The position numbers and the translations under genes were made by a program. Positions 18,633 to 28,652 of a stretch of 64,000 bases of DNA are shown here, one piece after another. Under the pieces are notes generated by a model. It searched no databases, had not been told where the DNA came from, and worked only from the letters and a program-made list of their open reading frames with translations. Position 1 is the first letter of the stretch; every line of letters begins with the position of its first letter. The stretch is from contig JAHHIF010000026.1 in assembly GCA_019358875.1 (NCBI GenBank), positions 1-64,000 on the forward strand. The letters are read 5' to 3'. This stretch comes from Symplocastrum torsivum CPER-KK1 (lineage in GTDB: Bacteria; Cyanobacteriota; Cyanobacteriia; Cyanobacteriales; Coleofasciculaceae).

Positions 18633-20495
18633 TTATTGTGGACTGGGAGACGGGGTAGCTGTAGTTTGGGGCGTGGGGCGAGGTGTGGCTGGAGTCGGTG
18701 AAGTCGTTGCTTGAGGTGTGGGATTGGGAGTTGTTGGTGTTGGTGAGGCTGTTGCTTGAGGCGTTGGACGGGGAGTTGTTGGAGTCGGTGAAGTCGTTGC
18801 TTGAGGTGTGGGATTGAAAGTTGTTGGTGTTGGTGAGGCTGTTGCTTGAGGCGTTGGACGAGGTGTGGTTGGAGGTGTCGGACGAGGAGTTGATTGGAGG
18901 GGTGAAGCCGTTGGGCTGGGCGTTGTGGGGATGGGCGAAACTGTCGTTTGAGGTGAAGGTTGGGGAGTTACCGGGATGGGTAGCGGTACTACAGGAGCAA
19001 TTGGGGTAAGGGTAGGAGAGGGCGTTACAACGGGTACTGTCGGAGATGTTGTAGGAGTTGGGGCAGTAATTGGAGCGGTAGGTGCTGTCTTTTCCCCTAA
19101 GATACTGGGATCACCAGTGTCATAAACGCCAGCAATACAAGCAATCATCATCGTTGCTAAGGTGCCAACAAATAAAGCTTTCCAACCAAGTTCAGAGATA
19201 TCTTTACGCCGAGAAGGAATCAGAGCAATCGTGCCACCCACAAAGATGCCTACTGAAGCTATGTGAGCAAAGCCAGAAAGAGCATAACTGATAATCAAAA
19301 CTGCGCGATCGCTTAAAAGCCCTTGTGCCGCGTCCTGTCCTAATGTTTGATAGGGGGGAATTGCTGTCTCGAATAATCGGCGTCCAATAATTACAGAAGA
19401 ACGCCAGAGTTCGTTCCACTCCAAAGAAACTCCTGTTAGAGCAGTAAGCGGTAAAAACAAAGCTCCCAATATATTCTGTAAGGTGACGACGCTAAAGAAT
19501 TTACCAATAAGCTGGAACACGAAGATGTCTGAGTTTTGTAAGCTGGCTAACCCACCGAAGAGTTGATTGATTAAGGAAACCAAGCCCAGGATTAAAATCA
19601 ACACAGCCGCGATCGCAACTGCCATTTTCACTCCATCTAATGCACCCACAATTGCTGCATCGACTGGGCTAACACGCTCTATGGGTTCTCCAGCCACAGT
19701 TTCGGTCGGGGCATCCTGAAAATCAGACTCTACAACCTCTTCATCCTTCTTGTCTTGAATTTTCTCTTCTTCAGGAATCCCGCCTGCTGTTAGGGGAACT
19801 TCTGTCTCTGGAACTAAAATTTTCGATAAAACAAAACAAGCTGGAATTGCAATAATCGATGCCGAGACTAAATGCACAAGAATATTGGGAAAAACATTTT
19901 CCAGGGCTTTAACATAGATAATCAGAGTTGAGGAGGCTGCCGTTCCAAAACAACAAGAGAGAATGGCACACAGTTCACTGCGGGTCATTTTTGCCAAGAA
20001 TGGCTTAACAACAATTGCCGCCTCAATTCCTACAAAAATATTTGCCGATCCACTTAATGCCTCAGCACCACTTAAGCGCATTGTGGCGTAAAACACTTTG
20101 GCAAAGAAATTAATTACAGGTTGAATCACACCGATGTTGTAGAGTAACGCCATCAGTCCAGAGAAGAAAATGACTGGAGGCAAAACTCGGAAAGCAAAAA
20201 TCGTGCCGATACCTGGTGTGGGGGCTTCACCAACTCTAGGAATCAAAGCTGGGCCAAAGACAAAGCGCGCTCCAAAATCAGCGGCAACAAAAACAGCATC
20301 GAGTAGACGGCTAAAGGCATCCAAGATGAACCGAGTAACTGGAAACTGAAATACCAAAAATCCCAGAATTAACTGCAAGCCAATGCCGAAGATAATTACT
20401 CGCCAAGGGATGACTCGCTTGTGTTCTGAAAATAGCCACGCGATCGCACACAGTCCAAAGATACCAAAAAAGGAAATGAGGTTGAGAAACGACAT
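18633..20495 (-). CDS. concentrative nucleoside transporter (CNT/NupC family) with Pro/Thr-rich tail
   Basis: A membrane nucleoside:cation symporter. The first ~450 residues hold the Nucleos_tra2 region with FRVLPPVIFFSGLMALLYN, the SGSANIFVG helical hairpin and ISYALSGFAHIASVGI near the end of the core. An acidic loop (about residues 225-265) is inserted. After the last membrane helix there is a ~145-residue tail made almost only of Pro, Thr, Ser, Ala and Gln, with tandem repeats. That tail is unusual for the family, whose members are normally ~400 residues. Confidence 0.85.
   Translation of the reverse strand: MSFLNLISFFGIFGLCAIAWLFSEHKRVIPWRVIIFGIGLQLILGFLVFQFPVTRFILDAFSRLLDAVFVAADFGARFVFGPALIPRVGEAPTPGIGTIFAFRVLPPVIFFSGLMALLYNIGVIQPVINFFAKVFYATMRLSGAEALSGSANIFVGIEAAIVVKPFLAKMTRSELCAILSCCFGTAASSTLIIYVKALENVFPNILVHLVSASIIAIPACFVLSKILVPETEVPLTAGGIPEEEKIQDKKDEEVVESDFQDAPTETVAGEPIERVSPVDAAIVGALDGVKMAVAIAAVLILILGLVSLINQLFGGLASLQNSDIFVFQLIGKFFSVVTLQNILGALFLPLTALTGVSLEWNELWRSSVIIGRRLFETAIPPYQTLGQDAAQGLLSDRAVLIISYALSGFAHIASVGIFVGGTIALIPSRRKDISELGWKALFVGTLATMMIACIAGVYDTGDPSILGEKTAPTAPITAPTPTTSPTVPVVTPSPTLTPIAPVVPLPIPVTPQPSPQTTVSPIPTTPSPTASPLQSTPRPTPPTTPRPTPQATASPTPTTFNPTPQATTSPTPTTPRPTPQATASPTPTTPNPTPQATTSPTPATPRPTPQTTATPSPSPQ
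18661..18870 (-). repeat. 90-bp tandem repeat encoding a Pro/Thr-rich tail
   Basis: The DNA repeats with a 90-bp period: for example GGAGTCGGTGAAGTCGTTGC occurs at 18691 and again at 18781. Each unit codes for 30 residues of the type PTPQATTSPTPTTP. The repeats sit in the transporter gene and could vary in copy number. Confidence 0.8.
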
Positions 20496-20778
20496 GGGCT
20501 TAGTCCTCTTGATGAGGCGGGAGACATCTCACCTCGAATACTTGATGAATACTCATCACTCTCAGCTTCTTCCTGTCTTGAGAAGGATGGCGTGATTCAT
20601 CCAAAACAATAGCCGATCAGGGCGGTCTTCGGCATGAGAGGAAGCCTAAAATAAGCACAGAGGAGTGTTAAGAATCTCAACTATTGGTTTACATAACGTT
20701 AAACACTCAAGTACGAGAGTCGGTAGCCAGCTACTAGCAGCATTTATTAGCAAGTAACTCAAAGGATAACTATTCAGA

Positions 20779-21039
20779 ATGGACGCATTTAGCGCAATCC
20801 CGCCTGACTGGACAAAATCAGCGACTCATGCATTAGAGTTTTGCTGCCCCAACTGCCGCTCTTCTTCGATAGAGTCCCAAGGAGTTTGGATTAATCGCCG
20901 ATCGCCTGTAATGACAGAAGAGTATCGCAAGAAGTGGCAAGAGTTTTATCAATGTCAGTGTGGTAATGTCTGGTGGGCGTGGAGTAGCGATCGGCCACCG
21001 TCTGATTTAGTCAAGCGCGATAACCCACCAACATCATGA
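20779..21039 (+). CDS. small zinc-ribbon protein, hypothetical
   Basis: The 86-residue protein contains two Cys pairs, CPNC (about residue 24) and CQCG (about residue 58), spaced like a zinc ribbon. An aromatic, Trp-rich segment follows (VWWAWSSDRPP). No enzymatic domain is visible. It is flanked by a divergent transporter and a convergent HAD gene. The function is unknown; nucleic-acid or protein binding would be typical of such a fold. Confidence 0.65.
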   Translation: MDAFSAIPPDWTKSATHALEFCCPNCRSSSIESQGVWINRRSPVMTEEYRKKWQEFYQCQCGNVWWAWSSDRPPSDLVKRDNPPTS

Positions 21040-21097
21040 AAGCTTTTAGCTGTCGGCTTTTTAGGATTGATCTGTGAAAACTTAGGTTACAGCCCCA

Positions 21098-21829
21098 TCA
21101 TTCGCCATTTTCAAGCTTGCCTAATGAAATGTAGTGCTGTTTCCTTAGAGAGTCAAGTTCTTCTAGATCAGAGGCAATCAACTTGTCAATAAGTTCAACA
21201 ACTCCAGCACCGCGATCGCCTTTCGTCACAAAATCTGCACGCTCTTTGAGTACGGGCAGGGCATTGGCAACGGCAACCCCACACCCACACAAACCAAGTA
21301 AAGCCTGGTCATTCTCTGCATCTCCTATCCCAACCGTTTTGTGTGGCGATAACCTCATCTCACTGAGAGCAGCATTCAAACCAGAAGCTTTGTCAACACT
21401 TGGAGGAAGCACCATCACGGCATCCTTGTTCAGAATTACTTGATGTTCCAGTCCTAACTTACGAATCACCGCTAAAACCGTTTTCTCATGAGGATGCCAA
21501 GTAGCAACAATCACCCGTCCTACACCAAGGGAATCAACCCCTTGCTCTTGCAGCGCCTTAACAAACGCTTGGGGTGGAGGCTCACCTAAAGGCTTCTCCT
21601 TGCGTGTTGCAGGTTGGTAGAGTAAGGCTCCATTCACAGCCACAACCCACTCGAAGAGGTTGAGGTGAGGGAAAACTTTGTGAAGGTCATCCAACTGTCG
21701 CCCTGTAACTAGGATTAATTTTCGACCAGAATCCAGCAGACGCTCAAGTGCTACTAGGGTTTCCTCGTTTACTTGACCATCACAAGCCAATGTCCCGTCA
21801 TAGTCACAAGCCAATGCCAAAAAACGCAT
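21098..21829 (-). CDS. HAD-superfamily (IIB) phosphatase
   Basis: This 243-residue protein shows the HAD motifs: nucleophile DYDGTLACDG near residue 9, ILVTGR (motif II) near residue 40, and GIGDAENDQALL (motif IV) near residue 173. The C2B-type cap lies between motifs II and III. It resembles Cof/sucrose-phosphatase-like enzymes that act on sugar phosphates. The precise substrate is unknown. Confidence 0.85.
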   Translation of the reverse strand: MRFLALACDYDGTLACDGQVNEETLVALERLLDSGRKLILVTGRQLDDLHKVFPHLNLFEWVVAVNGALLYQPATRKEKPLGEPPPQAFVKALQEQGVDSLGVGRVIVATWHPHEKTVLAVIRKLGLEHQVILNKDAVMVLPPSVDKASGLNAALSEMRLSPHKTVGIGDAENDQALLGLCGCGVAVANALPVLKERADFVTKGDRGAGVVELIDKLIASDLEELDSLRKQHYISLGKLENGE

Positions 21830-22200
21830 CGATATATATCCTCCAGTGCGTGTAGAGCTAATCCTACTAGAGAGATGGAGCGGCTTTGTCCTACTTTGGG
21901 TTGGATAATTAACTGCAAATTATTCAAAGCATTTTTCCATCCTCTTTGAGGATTCCATTGTTGATGGCTAGAGAAATCAACAGTAGGATGTTGAATCCCA
22001 ATATCACTTTGACAAGATTGGTTTAAGGACAAAAAAGCCGGGGAATTTAAACTAATCATCAAATAAACGCAAAAATTATTTCCCCCCACTTTTCAAAGTC
22101 CTGGAAATTAGTAAAGCAGTTGTAATATTTTGAGCTACGCAACCTCTATCTTAGTAACTATACTGAGTTCTATATAAAACTCTTTTAAATCTTCCTAAAG
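21830..22200. other. intergenic region upstream of the haemagglutinin-like gene
   Basis: A 371-base A/T-rich stretch between divergent genes. A minus-strand frame reaching 22089 overlaps the HAD gene start and is not supported. TATAAA near 22174 could be part of the promoter for the exoprotein gene. Nothing else is recognised. Confidence 0.4.
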
Positions 22201-25200
22201 ATGGATATGAAACAGTTCCTTAACTGCGTGAAGGTGAGAGGTACAGTTTCTATCTCATCTGGCAAAACTCCTGAGAGAGCGATCGCAAAAAACTTAGCAC
22301 AGCCTACCAATTATCAGGCAGGGATAGCACTAGGAAAGTGTGCTGTTAAACTTATTACCTTGGGAATTAGTGGAACGATACCCTTCGGGATAGCTTTGCT
22401 GCACGCAAGTACAAATACTCAAGCGGTAGCGCAAATTACACCGGATGTGACATTGGGAGCTGAACAGTCTGTTGTTCGTCCGAATGTCATGATTGATGAC
22501 CATTACGCTGACAAAATCGAGGGTGGGGCGCTTCGAGGCTCTAACCTGTTCCACAGTTTTTTAGAATTCAACATTGGCGATGGACAGCGAGTTTACTTTG
22601 CCAACCCAAGTGGAATCGAGAATATCCTGACGCGGGTAAGTGGCTCAAACGCCTCAAACCTCCTGGGAACCCTAGGAGTGACTGGTTCAGCCAATTTGTT
22701 TTTAATCAACCCGAATGGCATCATCTTTGGACTCAATGCCCAACTCGACATTGCTGGGTCGTTTTTAGCGAGTACAGCAAATAGCCTTGTTTTTGAGGAT
22801 GGCTTTGCGTTCAGCACAGCTAATCCAGACGTACCACCACTGCTAACAATCACTGCTCCGATTGGCTTGCAGTATGGGTCGAATCAAGGAGGAACAATTA
22901 GCAATTCTGGGAAGTTATCTGTTGGACAGAACCTAACCTTAGCGGCGAACAATCTCAACTTACAAGGTGAGCTGTATGCAGGGAGAAACTTAACCCTACG
23001 AGCATTAGATACCGTGAAGGTGCGAGACAACACCACAAATCCGTTTATTGCTTCATCTGGTAGAAGGTTGATGATACAGGGCAATCGAGAGGTGAATCTC
23101 ATGGCTTTGAATCATCCAGAAAGCGGCTTTTTCTCTGGTGGAGATATAGTGTTACGTTCTGCCAACCCCATTAGAGGCGATGCTCATTACACAAGCGGTA
23201 GCGATTTTCGTATAGAGAAGCTGGATGGCAGTCTCGGAACTTTAGTGAGTCCCTTCGATCCAGTTATCCAAGCAAGTGGTGATGTTAGCTTTAGCAGTTA
23301 TACGGGTGCTTCCCTCCACGTCTTAGCAGGTGGTTCAGTCAACATTGGTAGCGTCACCATTACAGGTACAGATGTAACGAACTACATCAATCAAACAGTT
23401 ACCCTCTCGGAGGGTACTCTTTTGGAGGTCAATGGAGGTGCAAGACCTACCCTTGATATTCGAGCGGGAACTACCGCATTTGATAGCACTGTTGGATTAC
23501 AGGGATTACCTACTCCTAGTAATCTAAGTATTCTGAACACAGCCACCAGTGCTGAAATCGCGATTGATAGCATCACACTTAGTGCGGCAGACGGCTTGGT
23601 TTTGCTCACCAATCAGTACAGTCCCAATCCCGCTTTACCTGCCGGAACGATTCAGGTTGCACAGATAAATAGCAGTAGTTCTCTAGGGAATGGCGGCGAT
23701 GTTGTCATTGACTCAAGAGGTGGAATTGTCCTTAGTGGCAACGTCAACTCCCAATCTACGGCAGCAGCTAGTAGTGGTGGCGCTGTCACTCTTATCGCTA
23801 ACGACGACATCACAACAACTAATATTCAGTCTGATTCCAGCTTCTTAGATGGTGGGCAAATCAGTCTTACAAGCCGCCATGGAGCAATTGACACAAGTGC
23901 AGGTTCTCTCACTTCCTTAGCAGGTTCTTCTGGCAGAAATGGTGGACAAATTACTCTGAGTGCTAATCGTGATATCACGACAGGGAACATCAACTCTTCG
24001 GGCGGCAAGTTGGGTGGTGGCGGCGATATCACGCTCATCAGTAATGGCAGAGTTTCTGCTGCTCATAGTTCGATTCAAAGTGAGACTTTTGGTTTCCACA
24101 AAGGTGGCGACATCGTTGTTACAGCGAGGTCGCTTTCCCTATTCGATAATGCTTTTCTGAGTACAAGTACTCATCGCGCTGGGGATGCAGGCAGTGTGAC
24201 CATTACGGCAACGGATACTGTCTCCTTTGATGGTGCACTTAGCTCTAAGGAGTTTAGTGGCGCACTCAGCTTGGTGAAAAATGGAGCAGAAGGTAATGGC
24301 GGCAACCTCAATATCACAACGGGTTCTCTATATGTGACAAATGGTGCTGTACTCAGTGCCAGTACTCGTGGAGAAGGAGATGCAGGCGATGTGAATATTA
24401 CTGCCACAGATACAGTTTCCTTTGATGGTGTCGGCAGCAATGGATTATCGAGCAGGGCAACCAGTCGAGTGAACTTTGGAGGACAAGACAATGGGAATGG
24501 TGGCAACCTCAACATCACAACGGGTTCTCTGTATGTGACGAATGGTGCTGTACTCAGTGCTAGTACTTTTGGTTATGGGGATGCTGGCACTGTAAACATT
24601 ACTGCCAGTGAGGCGATTTTCTTGGACGGGTTAGGCAGCCATGGATATCCAAGTGCGATCGCTAGTCGTGTTGAAAAGAATGCAGAGGGTGATGGAGGTA
24701 ACCTTAACATCACAACAGGCTCCCTGTATGTAACAAGTGGTGCTCAACTAAGTACTACGACTTCGGGCAAGGGAGATGCGGGAAATATCAACCTTACTGC
24801 CACAGATACCGTTTCCTTTGATGGCGTAGGCAGAAATGGAAACTCTAGTTTGGCATCCAGTCGTGTAAATTCTTTGGAAGGCAATGGCGGTAACATCAAC
24901 ATCACAGCGCACTATCTGTCGGTAACCAACGGCGCTATCCTAAGTACAACGAGTGTTGGACAGGAAAGGAGTGCGGGCAACCTTCAGCTTACAGCCCAAT
25001 CGATTCTTTTAGACAACGAAGGTAGGCTCAGTGCAAGAACAGCATCCGGTAATGGTGGAAATATTACACTGCAAATACAGGATGTATTGCTATTACGAAA
25101 CAATAGTGCAATATCGACCAATGCTGGCTTTGATGGCACGAGTGGAGATGGTGGCAACATTACAATCAATGCTGGATTTATCGTTGCCGTTCCTCAAGAA

Positions 25201-25809
25201 AATAGCGATATTACCGCGAATGCTTACCAGGGGAGAGGCGGGAAGATTAACATTACAACCCAAGGGATTTTTGGGATTGACTACCGAGAAGGCTTGACTT
25301 CCCTGAGTGACATCACAGCCAGTTCTGACTTTGGCTTAAGTGGTGTAGTGGAGATTAGCAGACCGGAGGTTGACCCCAGCCAAGGATTAACATCCCTGCC
25401 CACCGATATAATTGACACCACTGGAATGATTGACTATCAATGTCAAGTTGGCAGGAGTTCAGCCGGAAATAAATTTACAATGACGGGGCGGGGAGGCTTA
25501 CCGCCCAATCCCAATGAATCTCTGGGTGAGGAAAATTGGCTAGAAGATTTAGGTAGTCCTATGCAGGTAGGAGAAGTAGGGGAAGCAAGGGAGATAGTGT
25601 CTCCTGTATTAGGAAATGCATCTGCATCCTCAGCTAACCAAATTGTTGAAGCTCAAGGCTGGATGATTGATGCAGATGGAAAGGTGACTCTTACTGTTCA
25701 AGTTCCCGCTCCTACTCCTGTCACGCCTACGTCTCAGCAGACTTGGCAAGTCTCGGCTTCCTGCCAAAATATTCCTAATACAGCTAACCTCACTGGCACC
25801 GCTCACTAA
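22201..25809 (+). CDS. TpsA-like exoprotein (filamentous haemagglutinin N-terminal domain)
   Basis: A large secreted beta-helix protein of 1202 residues. A long N-terminal signal ends near ...NTQAVAQ (about residue 77). It is followed by the haemagglutination-activity/TPS domain with VYFANPSGIENIL and FLINPNGIIFG, typical of two-partner secretion substrates. The rest is a repetitive beta-helix in which ~65-residue units (GNGGNLNITTGSLYVTNGA ...) recur around residues 660-910. No TpsB (ShlB/FhaC) pore gene is nearby. The next gene starts one base after the stop codon, so the two are an operon. Confidence 0.9.
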   Translation: MDMKQFLNCVKVRGTVSISSGKTPERAIAKNLAQPTNYQAGIALGKCAVKLITLGISGTIPFGIALLHASTNTQAVAQITPDVTLGAEQSVVRPNVMIDDHYADKIEGGALRGSNLFHSFLEFNIGDGQRVYFANPSGIENILTRVSGSNASNLLGTLGVTGSANLFLINPNGIIFGLNAQLDIAGSFLASTANSLVFEDGFAFSTANPDVPPLLTITAPIGLQYGSNQGGTISNSGKLSVGQNLTLAANNLNLQGELYAGRNLTLRALDTVKVRDNTTNPFIASSGRRLMIQGNREVNLMALNHPESGFFSGGDIVLRSANPIRGDAHYTSGSDFRIEKLDGSLGTLVSPFDPVIQASGDVSFSSYTGASLHVLAGGSVNIGSVTITGTDVTNYINQTVTLSEGTLLEVNGGARPTLDIRAGTTAFDSTVGLQGLPTPSNLSILNTATSAEIAIDSITLSAADGLVLLTNQYSPNPALPAGTIQVAQINSSSSLGNGGDVVIDSRGGIVLSGNVNSQSTAAASSGGAVTLIANDDITTTNIQSDSSFLDGGQISLTSRHGAIDTSAGSLTSLAGSSGRNGGQITLSANRDITTGNINSSGGKLGGGGDITLISNGRVSAAHSSIQSETFGFHKGGDIVVTARSLSLFDNAFLSTSTHRAGDAGSVTITATDTVSFDGALSSKEFSGALSLVKNGAEGNGGNLNITTGSLYVTNGAVLSASTRGEGDAGDVNITATDTVSFDGVGSNGLSSRATSRVNFGGQDNGNGGNLNITTGSLYVTNGAVLSASTFGYGDAGTVNITASEAIFLDGLGSHGYPSAIASRVEKNAEGDGGNLNITTGSLYVTSGAQLSTTTSGKGDAGNINLTATDTVSFDGVGRNGNSSLASSRVNSLEGNGGNINITAHYLSVTNGAILSTTSVGQERSAGNLQLTAQSILLDNEGRLSARTASGNGGNITLQIQDVLLLRNNSAISTNAGFDGTSGDGGNITINAGFIVAVPQENSDITANAYQGRGGKINITTQGIFGIDYREGLTSLSDITASSDFGLSGVVEISRPEVDPSQGLTSLPTDIIDTTGMIDYQCQVGRSSAGNKFTMTGRGGLPPNPNESLGEENWLEDLGSPMQVGEVGEAREIVSPVLGNASASSANQIVEAQGWMIDADGKVTLTVQVPAPTPVTPTSQQTWQVSASCQNIPNTANLTGTAH
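24296..24930 (+). repeat. ~195-bp repeats within the exoprotein gene
   Basis: The sequence GGCAACCTCAATATCACAAC and close variants recur at about 24301, 24502, 24697 and 24889, a period of 192-201 bases (64-67 residues). They encode coils of the beta-helix and are candidates for recombination. Confidence 0.8.
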
Positions 25810-25810
25810 G

Positions 25811-28474
25811 ATGGCAAGCAAACGGCGTTTACTATTGGGTAGTTATCAGCCCCTGCCAAAATTTGTTGGTTTCGGTAGTAGGTGGTTGGTGTATCTTTTG
25901 CTAGCTTGTCTCAGTGCATTGTTAGTGATTGTTAGCCCACCTGTTTTTGCGTATATCTCCAGCGAAGTTCCGGTTACCCAAACCATAGTGGCACCTAACC
26001 AGTTAGTGCAACAGGGACGAGAACATTATGAAGCAGGACAATTTGTTGCGGCGGCTCAGGTTTGGCAACAGGCAGATCAAGCTTATCAGTCTCAAGGAGA
26101 CAGCCTAAAGCAAGCCATGGTATCGAGCAATCTTGCTTTAGCGCATCAGCAGCTAGGACACTGGGCGGAAGCAAAAAAAGCGATCGCAACGAGCTTAGAA
26201 CTACTTCACTCAGAGCCAGACACCATTGAGCGCCGCCGTATCCTTGCTCAGGCTTTGAATACTCAAGGAAGCTTGGAAATGTCTCAGGGACAGACCCAGC
26301 AAGCTTTGACTACTTTACAACAGGCGGCAGATGCTTATAAACAGGTTGGTGATGAAATCGGGGTAATTCGTTGTGCAATCAACCAGGCACAGATTCTGCG
26401 GGTGCAAGGACTTTACCGCCGTTCGCTCTCGATTCTCGATCAAGTCAATCAAACCCTGCAAGGGCAGCCCGATTCTTCCCTTAAAGCAGCGGCTTTGCGT
26501 CACTTAGGTAATACCCTCAAGTTAGTGGCTGAGTTCAATAAATCTAACGAAGTCTTGCAGCAAAGCCTAGAAGTGGCGGAAAAATTAGCTTCGTCGCCAG
26601 ATATTGCCGCTGCTTTACTGAGTTTAGGCAATACGGCTCGTACTCAAGCTGATACAGAAGCTGCACTGACGTTCTATCAAAGGTCAGCTACTCTCGCAAG
26701 CTCACAAACTACTCGAATTCAAGCGCAAGTCAACCAGTTGAGTCTCTTGGTTGAAAGCGGTTCCTTTTCACGCACTGAGCCTTTGTTACCCCAGATTGAG
26801 GCACAGCTAGCTGACTTACCCCTTAGTCGTATTGCTGTCTTAGCTCAAATTAACTTTGCCCAGAGCCTGATGAAATTGAGTACTGGTGATGTGGGGAAGC
26901 AGGAATTAATCCCCAATCGCCAGAAGATTGCCAAAATCTTAGCCACAGCCGTTCAGCAAGCCTCAACACTAGGAGACCAACACGCACAAGCGTATGCCCT
27001 TGGTAGTCTTGGCGGATTGTATGAAAAGAATCAGCAGTGGTCAGAGGCTCAAGATCTTACCGAACAAGCCTTGATTTTGGCTCAATCGATTAATGCGCCA
27101 GATATTACCTACCGCTTGCAGTGGCAACTGGGACGACTACTCAAAGCCCAAGGTGATGAAAAAGGTGGGATATCAAAGTCGCTGGACTACCACAAAGCCA
27201 GCATTGCGGCTTACACGGAAGCTGTCAACACCCTCCAGTCTCTGCGGAGTGACCTCGTTGCCATCAACTCAGAGGTACAGTTTTCTTTCCGTGAGGGTGT
27301 GGAACCTGTCTATCGAGAGTTAGTGGAGTTGCTGCTCAACGCGGATGAAACCGAGACTGATTCCAGCCGCCTGGAAAATGCGCGTCAAGTGATTGAGTCG
27401 TTACAGGTAGCTGAACTCGATAACTTTTTTCGAGTGGCTTGTTTAACGGCAAAGCCTGTGAAAATCGACGGTATCGATCAGAATGCCGCCGTCATTTATC
27501 CGATTATTCTACGCGATCGCCTTGAAGTCATCCTCAGCGTACCTCATAAACCGCTGCGCCACTATGCAACATCCCTTTCCTCTAACCAAGTTGAAAGCAT
27601 CGTGGCACAGTTACGTGTCGCTCTAACCAAGCCTTTTGGTTGGAGTTTCCTACCCCTTTCCCAGCAAGTGTATGACTGGTTAATCCGGCCTGCTGAAGCG
27701 GACTTGCAAACCAATGAAATCAAAACATTAGTGTTTGTTCTAGATGGTGTTCTACGGAATATTCCAATGGCAGCTCTTCATGATGGTCAGCAATACTTGG
27801 TGGAAAAGTGTGGCATTGCTTTAGCTCCAGGTTTAGAGCTGGTTGAGTCTCAACCTCTAGCTAGAGGCAAGCTCAAGGTTCTGACGGCTGGACTCTCTGA
27901 AGCTCGTCCCGGATTTTCTGCACTTCCGGCAGTAGAAGTTGAAGTAAAGGAAATTCAATCTCAAATACCAGGTGAAGTGCTTCTCAATGAGGAGTTCAAC
28001 ACACTAAACATTCAAAACGCAATTGATGATCTTGCCGTTCCCGTAGTCCACATAGCCACTCATGGCCAATTTAGCTCTAAAGCAGAGGAAACATTCATCC
28101 TAACTTGGGATGGTCCGATTAATGTCAATGAACTAAATAACCTACTTCAAACCACAAGTCAGCGTCGCTCTAGACCGATTGAATTGCTAGTTTTCAGTGC
28201 TTGCGAAACGGCAAAAGGAGATAAAAGAGCTGCTTTGGGAATCGCTGGTATGGCAATGCGAGCAGGCGCACGTAGTACACTTGCAACACTCTGGTCAGTC
28301 AATGATACAGTGACTACGGCTCTAATGGTTCGATTCTATCAAGAGCTGGGCAATGATACGGTTACAAAAGCTGAAGCTCTCCGTCGCGCTCAACTCTCAA
28401 TCTTGCAAGACTTTAAGTACAGGCAGCAACCTTATTATTGGGCACCTTTTGTATTAGTTGGAAATTGGCTATAG
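25811..28474 (+). CDS. exported TPR-CHAT domain protein (caspase-like)
   Basis: The 887-residue protein has an N-terminal hydrophobic signal or anchor (about residues 27-47), tetratricopeptide repeats (about residues 65-480), and a C-terminal CHAT domain of the caspase/separase clan. The catalytic dyad is visible: His in VHIATHGQF (about residue 750) and Cys in FSACETAKGD (about residue 798). The final segment APFVLVGNW is the usual CHAT end. It lies one base after the TpsA-like gene and could process or sense that exoprotein, which is inference. Confidence 0.88.
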   Translation: MASKRRLLLGSYQPLPKFVGFGSRWLVYLLLACLSALLVIVSPPVFAYISSEVPVTQTIVAPNQLVQQGREHYEAGQFVAAAQVWQQADQAYQSQGDSLKQAMVSSNLALAHQQLGHWAEAKKAIATSLELLHSEPDTIERRRILAQALNTQGSLEMSQGQTQQALTTLQQAADAYKQVGDEIGVIRCAINQAQILRVQGLYRRSLSILDQVNQTLQGQPDSSLKAAALRHLGNTLKLVAEFNKSNEVLQQSLEVAEKLASSPDIAAALLSLGNTARTQADTEAALTFYQRSATLASSQTTRIQAQVNQLSLLVESGSFSRTEPLLPQIEAQLADLPLSRIAVLAQINFAQSLMKLSTGDVGKQELIPNRQKIAKILATAVQQASTLGDQHAQAYALGSLGGLYEKNQQWSEAQDLTEQALILAQSINAPDITYRLQWQLGRLLKAQGDEKGGISKSLDYHKASIAAYTEAVNTLQSLRSDLVAINSEVQFSFREGVEPVYRELVELLLNADETETDSSRLENARQVIESLQVAELDNFFRVACLTAKPVKIDGIDQNAAVIYPIILRDRLEVILSVPHKPLRHYATSLSSNQVESIVAQLRVALTKPFGWSFLPLSQQVYDWLIRPAEADLQTNEIKTLVFVLDGVLRNIPMAALHDGQQYLVEKCGIALAPGLELVESQPLARGKLKVLTAGLSEARPGFSALPAVEVEVKEIQSQIPGEVLLNEEFNTLNIQNAIDDLAVPVVHIATHGQFSSKAEETFILTWDGPINVNELNNLLQTTSQRRSRPIELLVFSACETAKGDKRAALGIAGMAMRAGARSTLATLWSVNDTVTTALMVRFYQELGNDTVTKAEALRRAQLSILQDFKYRQQPYYWAPFVLVGNWL

Positions 28475-28611
28475 AGGCATCGAAGACACTTCATCTGAAA
28501 AGGCGATCGCTTTACATCACCTGTCTTTATGTGACTACGCTTGAGAAAGGTGTTAGTTATTAGAATTCCTCTGAAACCCCGTTAATAGCTAACTTGCTGC
28601 TATCCTTTATT

Positions 28612-28646
28612 ACTAACAACTAACAACCAACAACTAATAACCAATC
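28612..28646. repeat. five tandem heptamers (STRR) between convergent genes
   Basis: ACTAACA, ACTAACA, ACCAACA, ACTAATA and ACCAATC follow one another without gaps, between the convergent CHAT and NRPS genes. The element may help end transcription from both sides. Confidence 0.75.
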
Positions 28647-28652
28647 CAGAAC

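Noticed and set aside
18661..18870. Tandem repeats considered as a CRISPR array
   Set aside because: The repeats are contiguous, lack unique spacers and encode protein. No CRISPR array or cas gene was seen anywhere in the window.
21769..22089. 106-codon minus-strand frame upstream of the HAD gene
   Set aside because: It overlaps the HAD start in another frame, and no family or ribosome site supports it. It was close enough to plausible to note.
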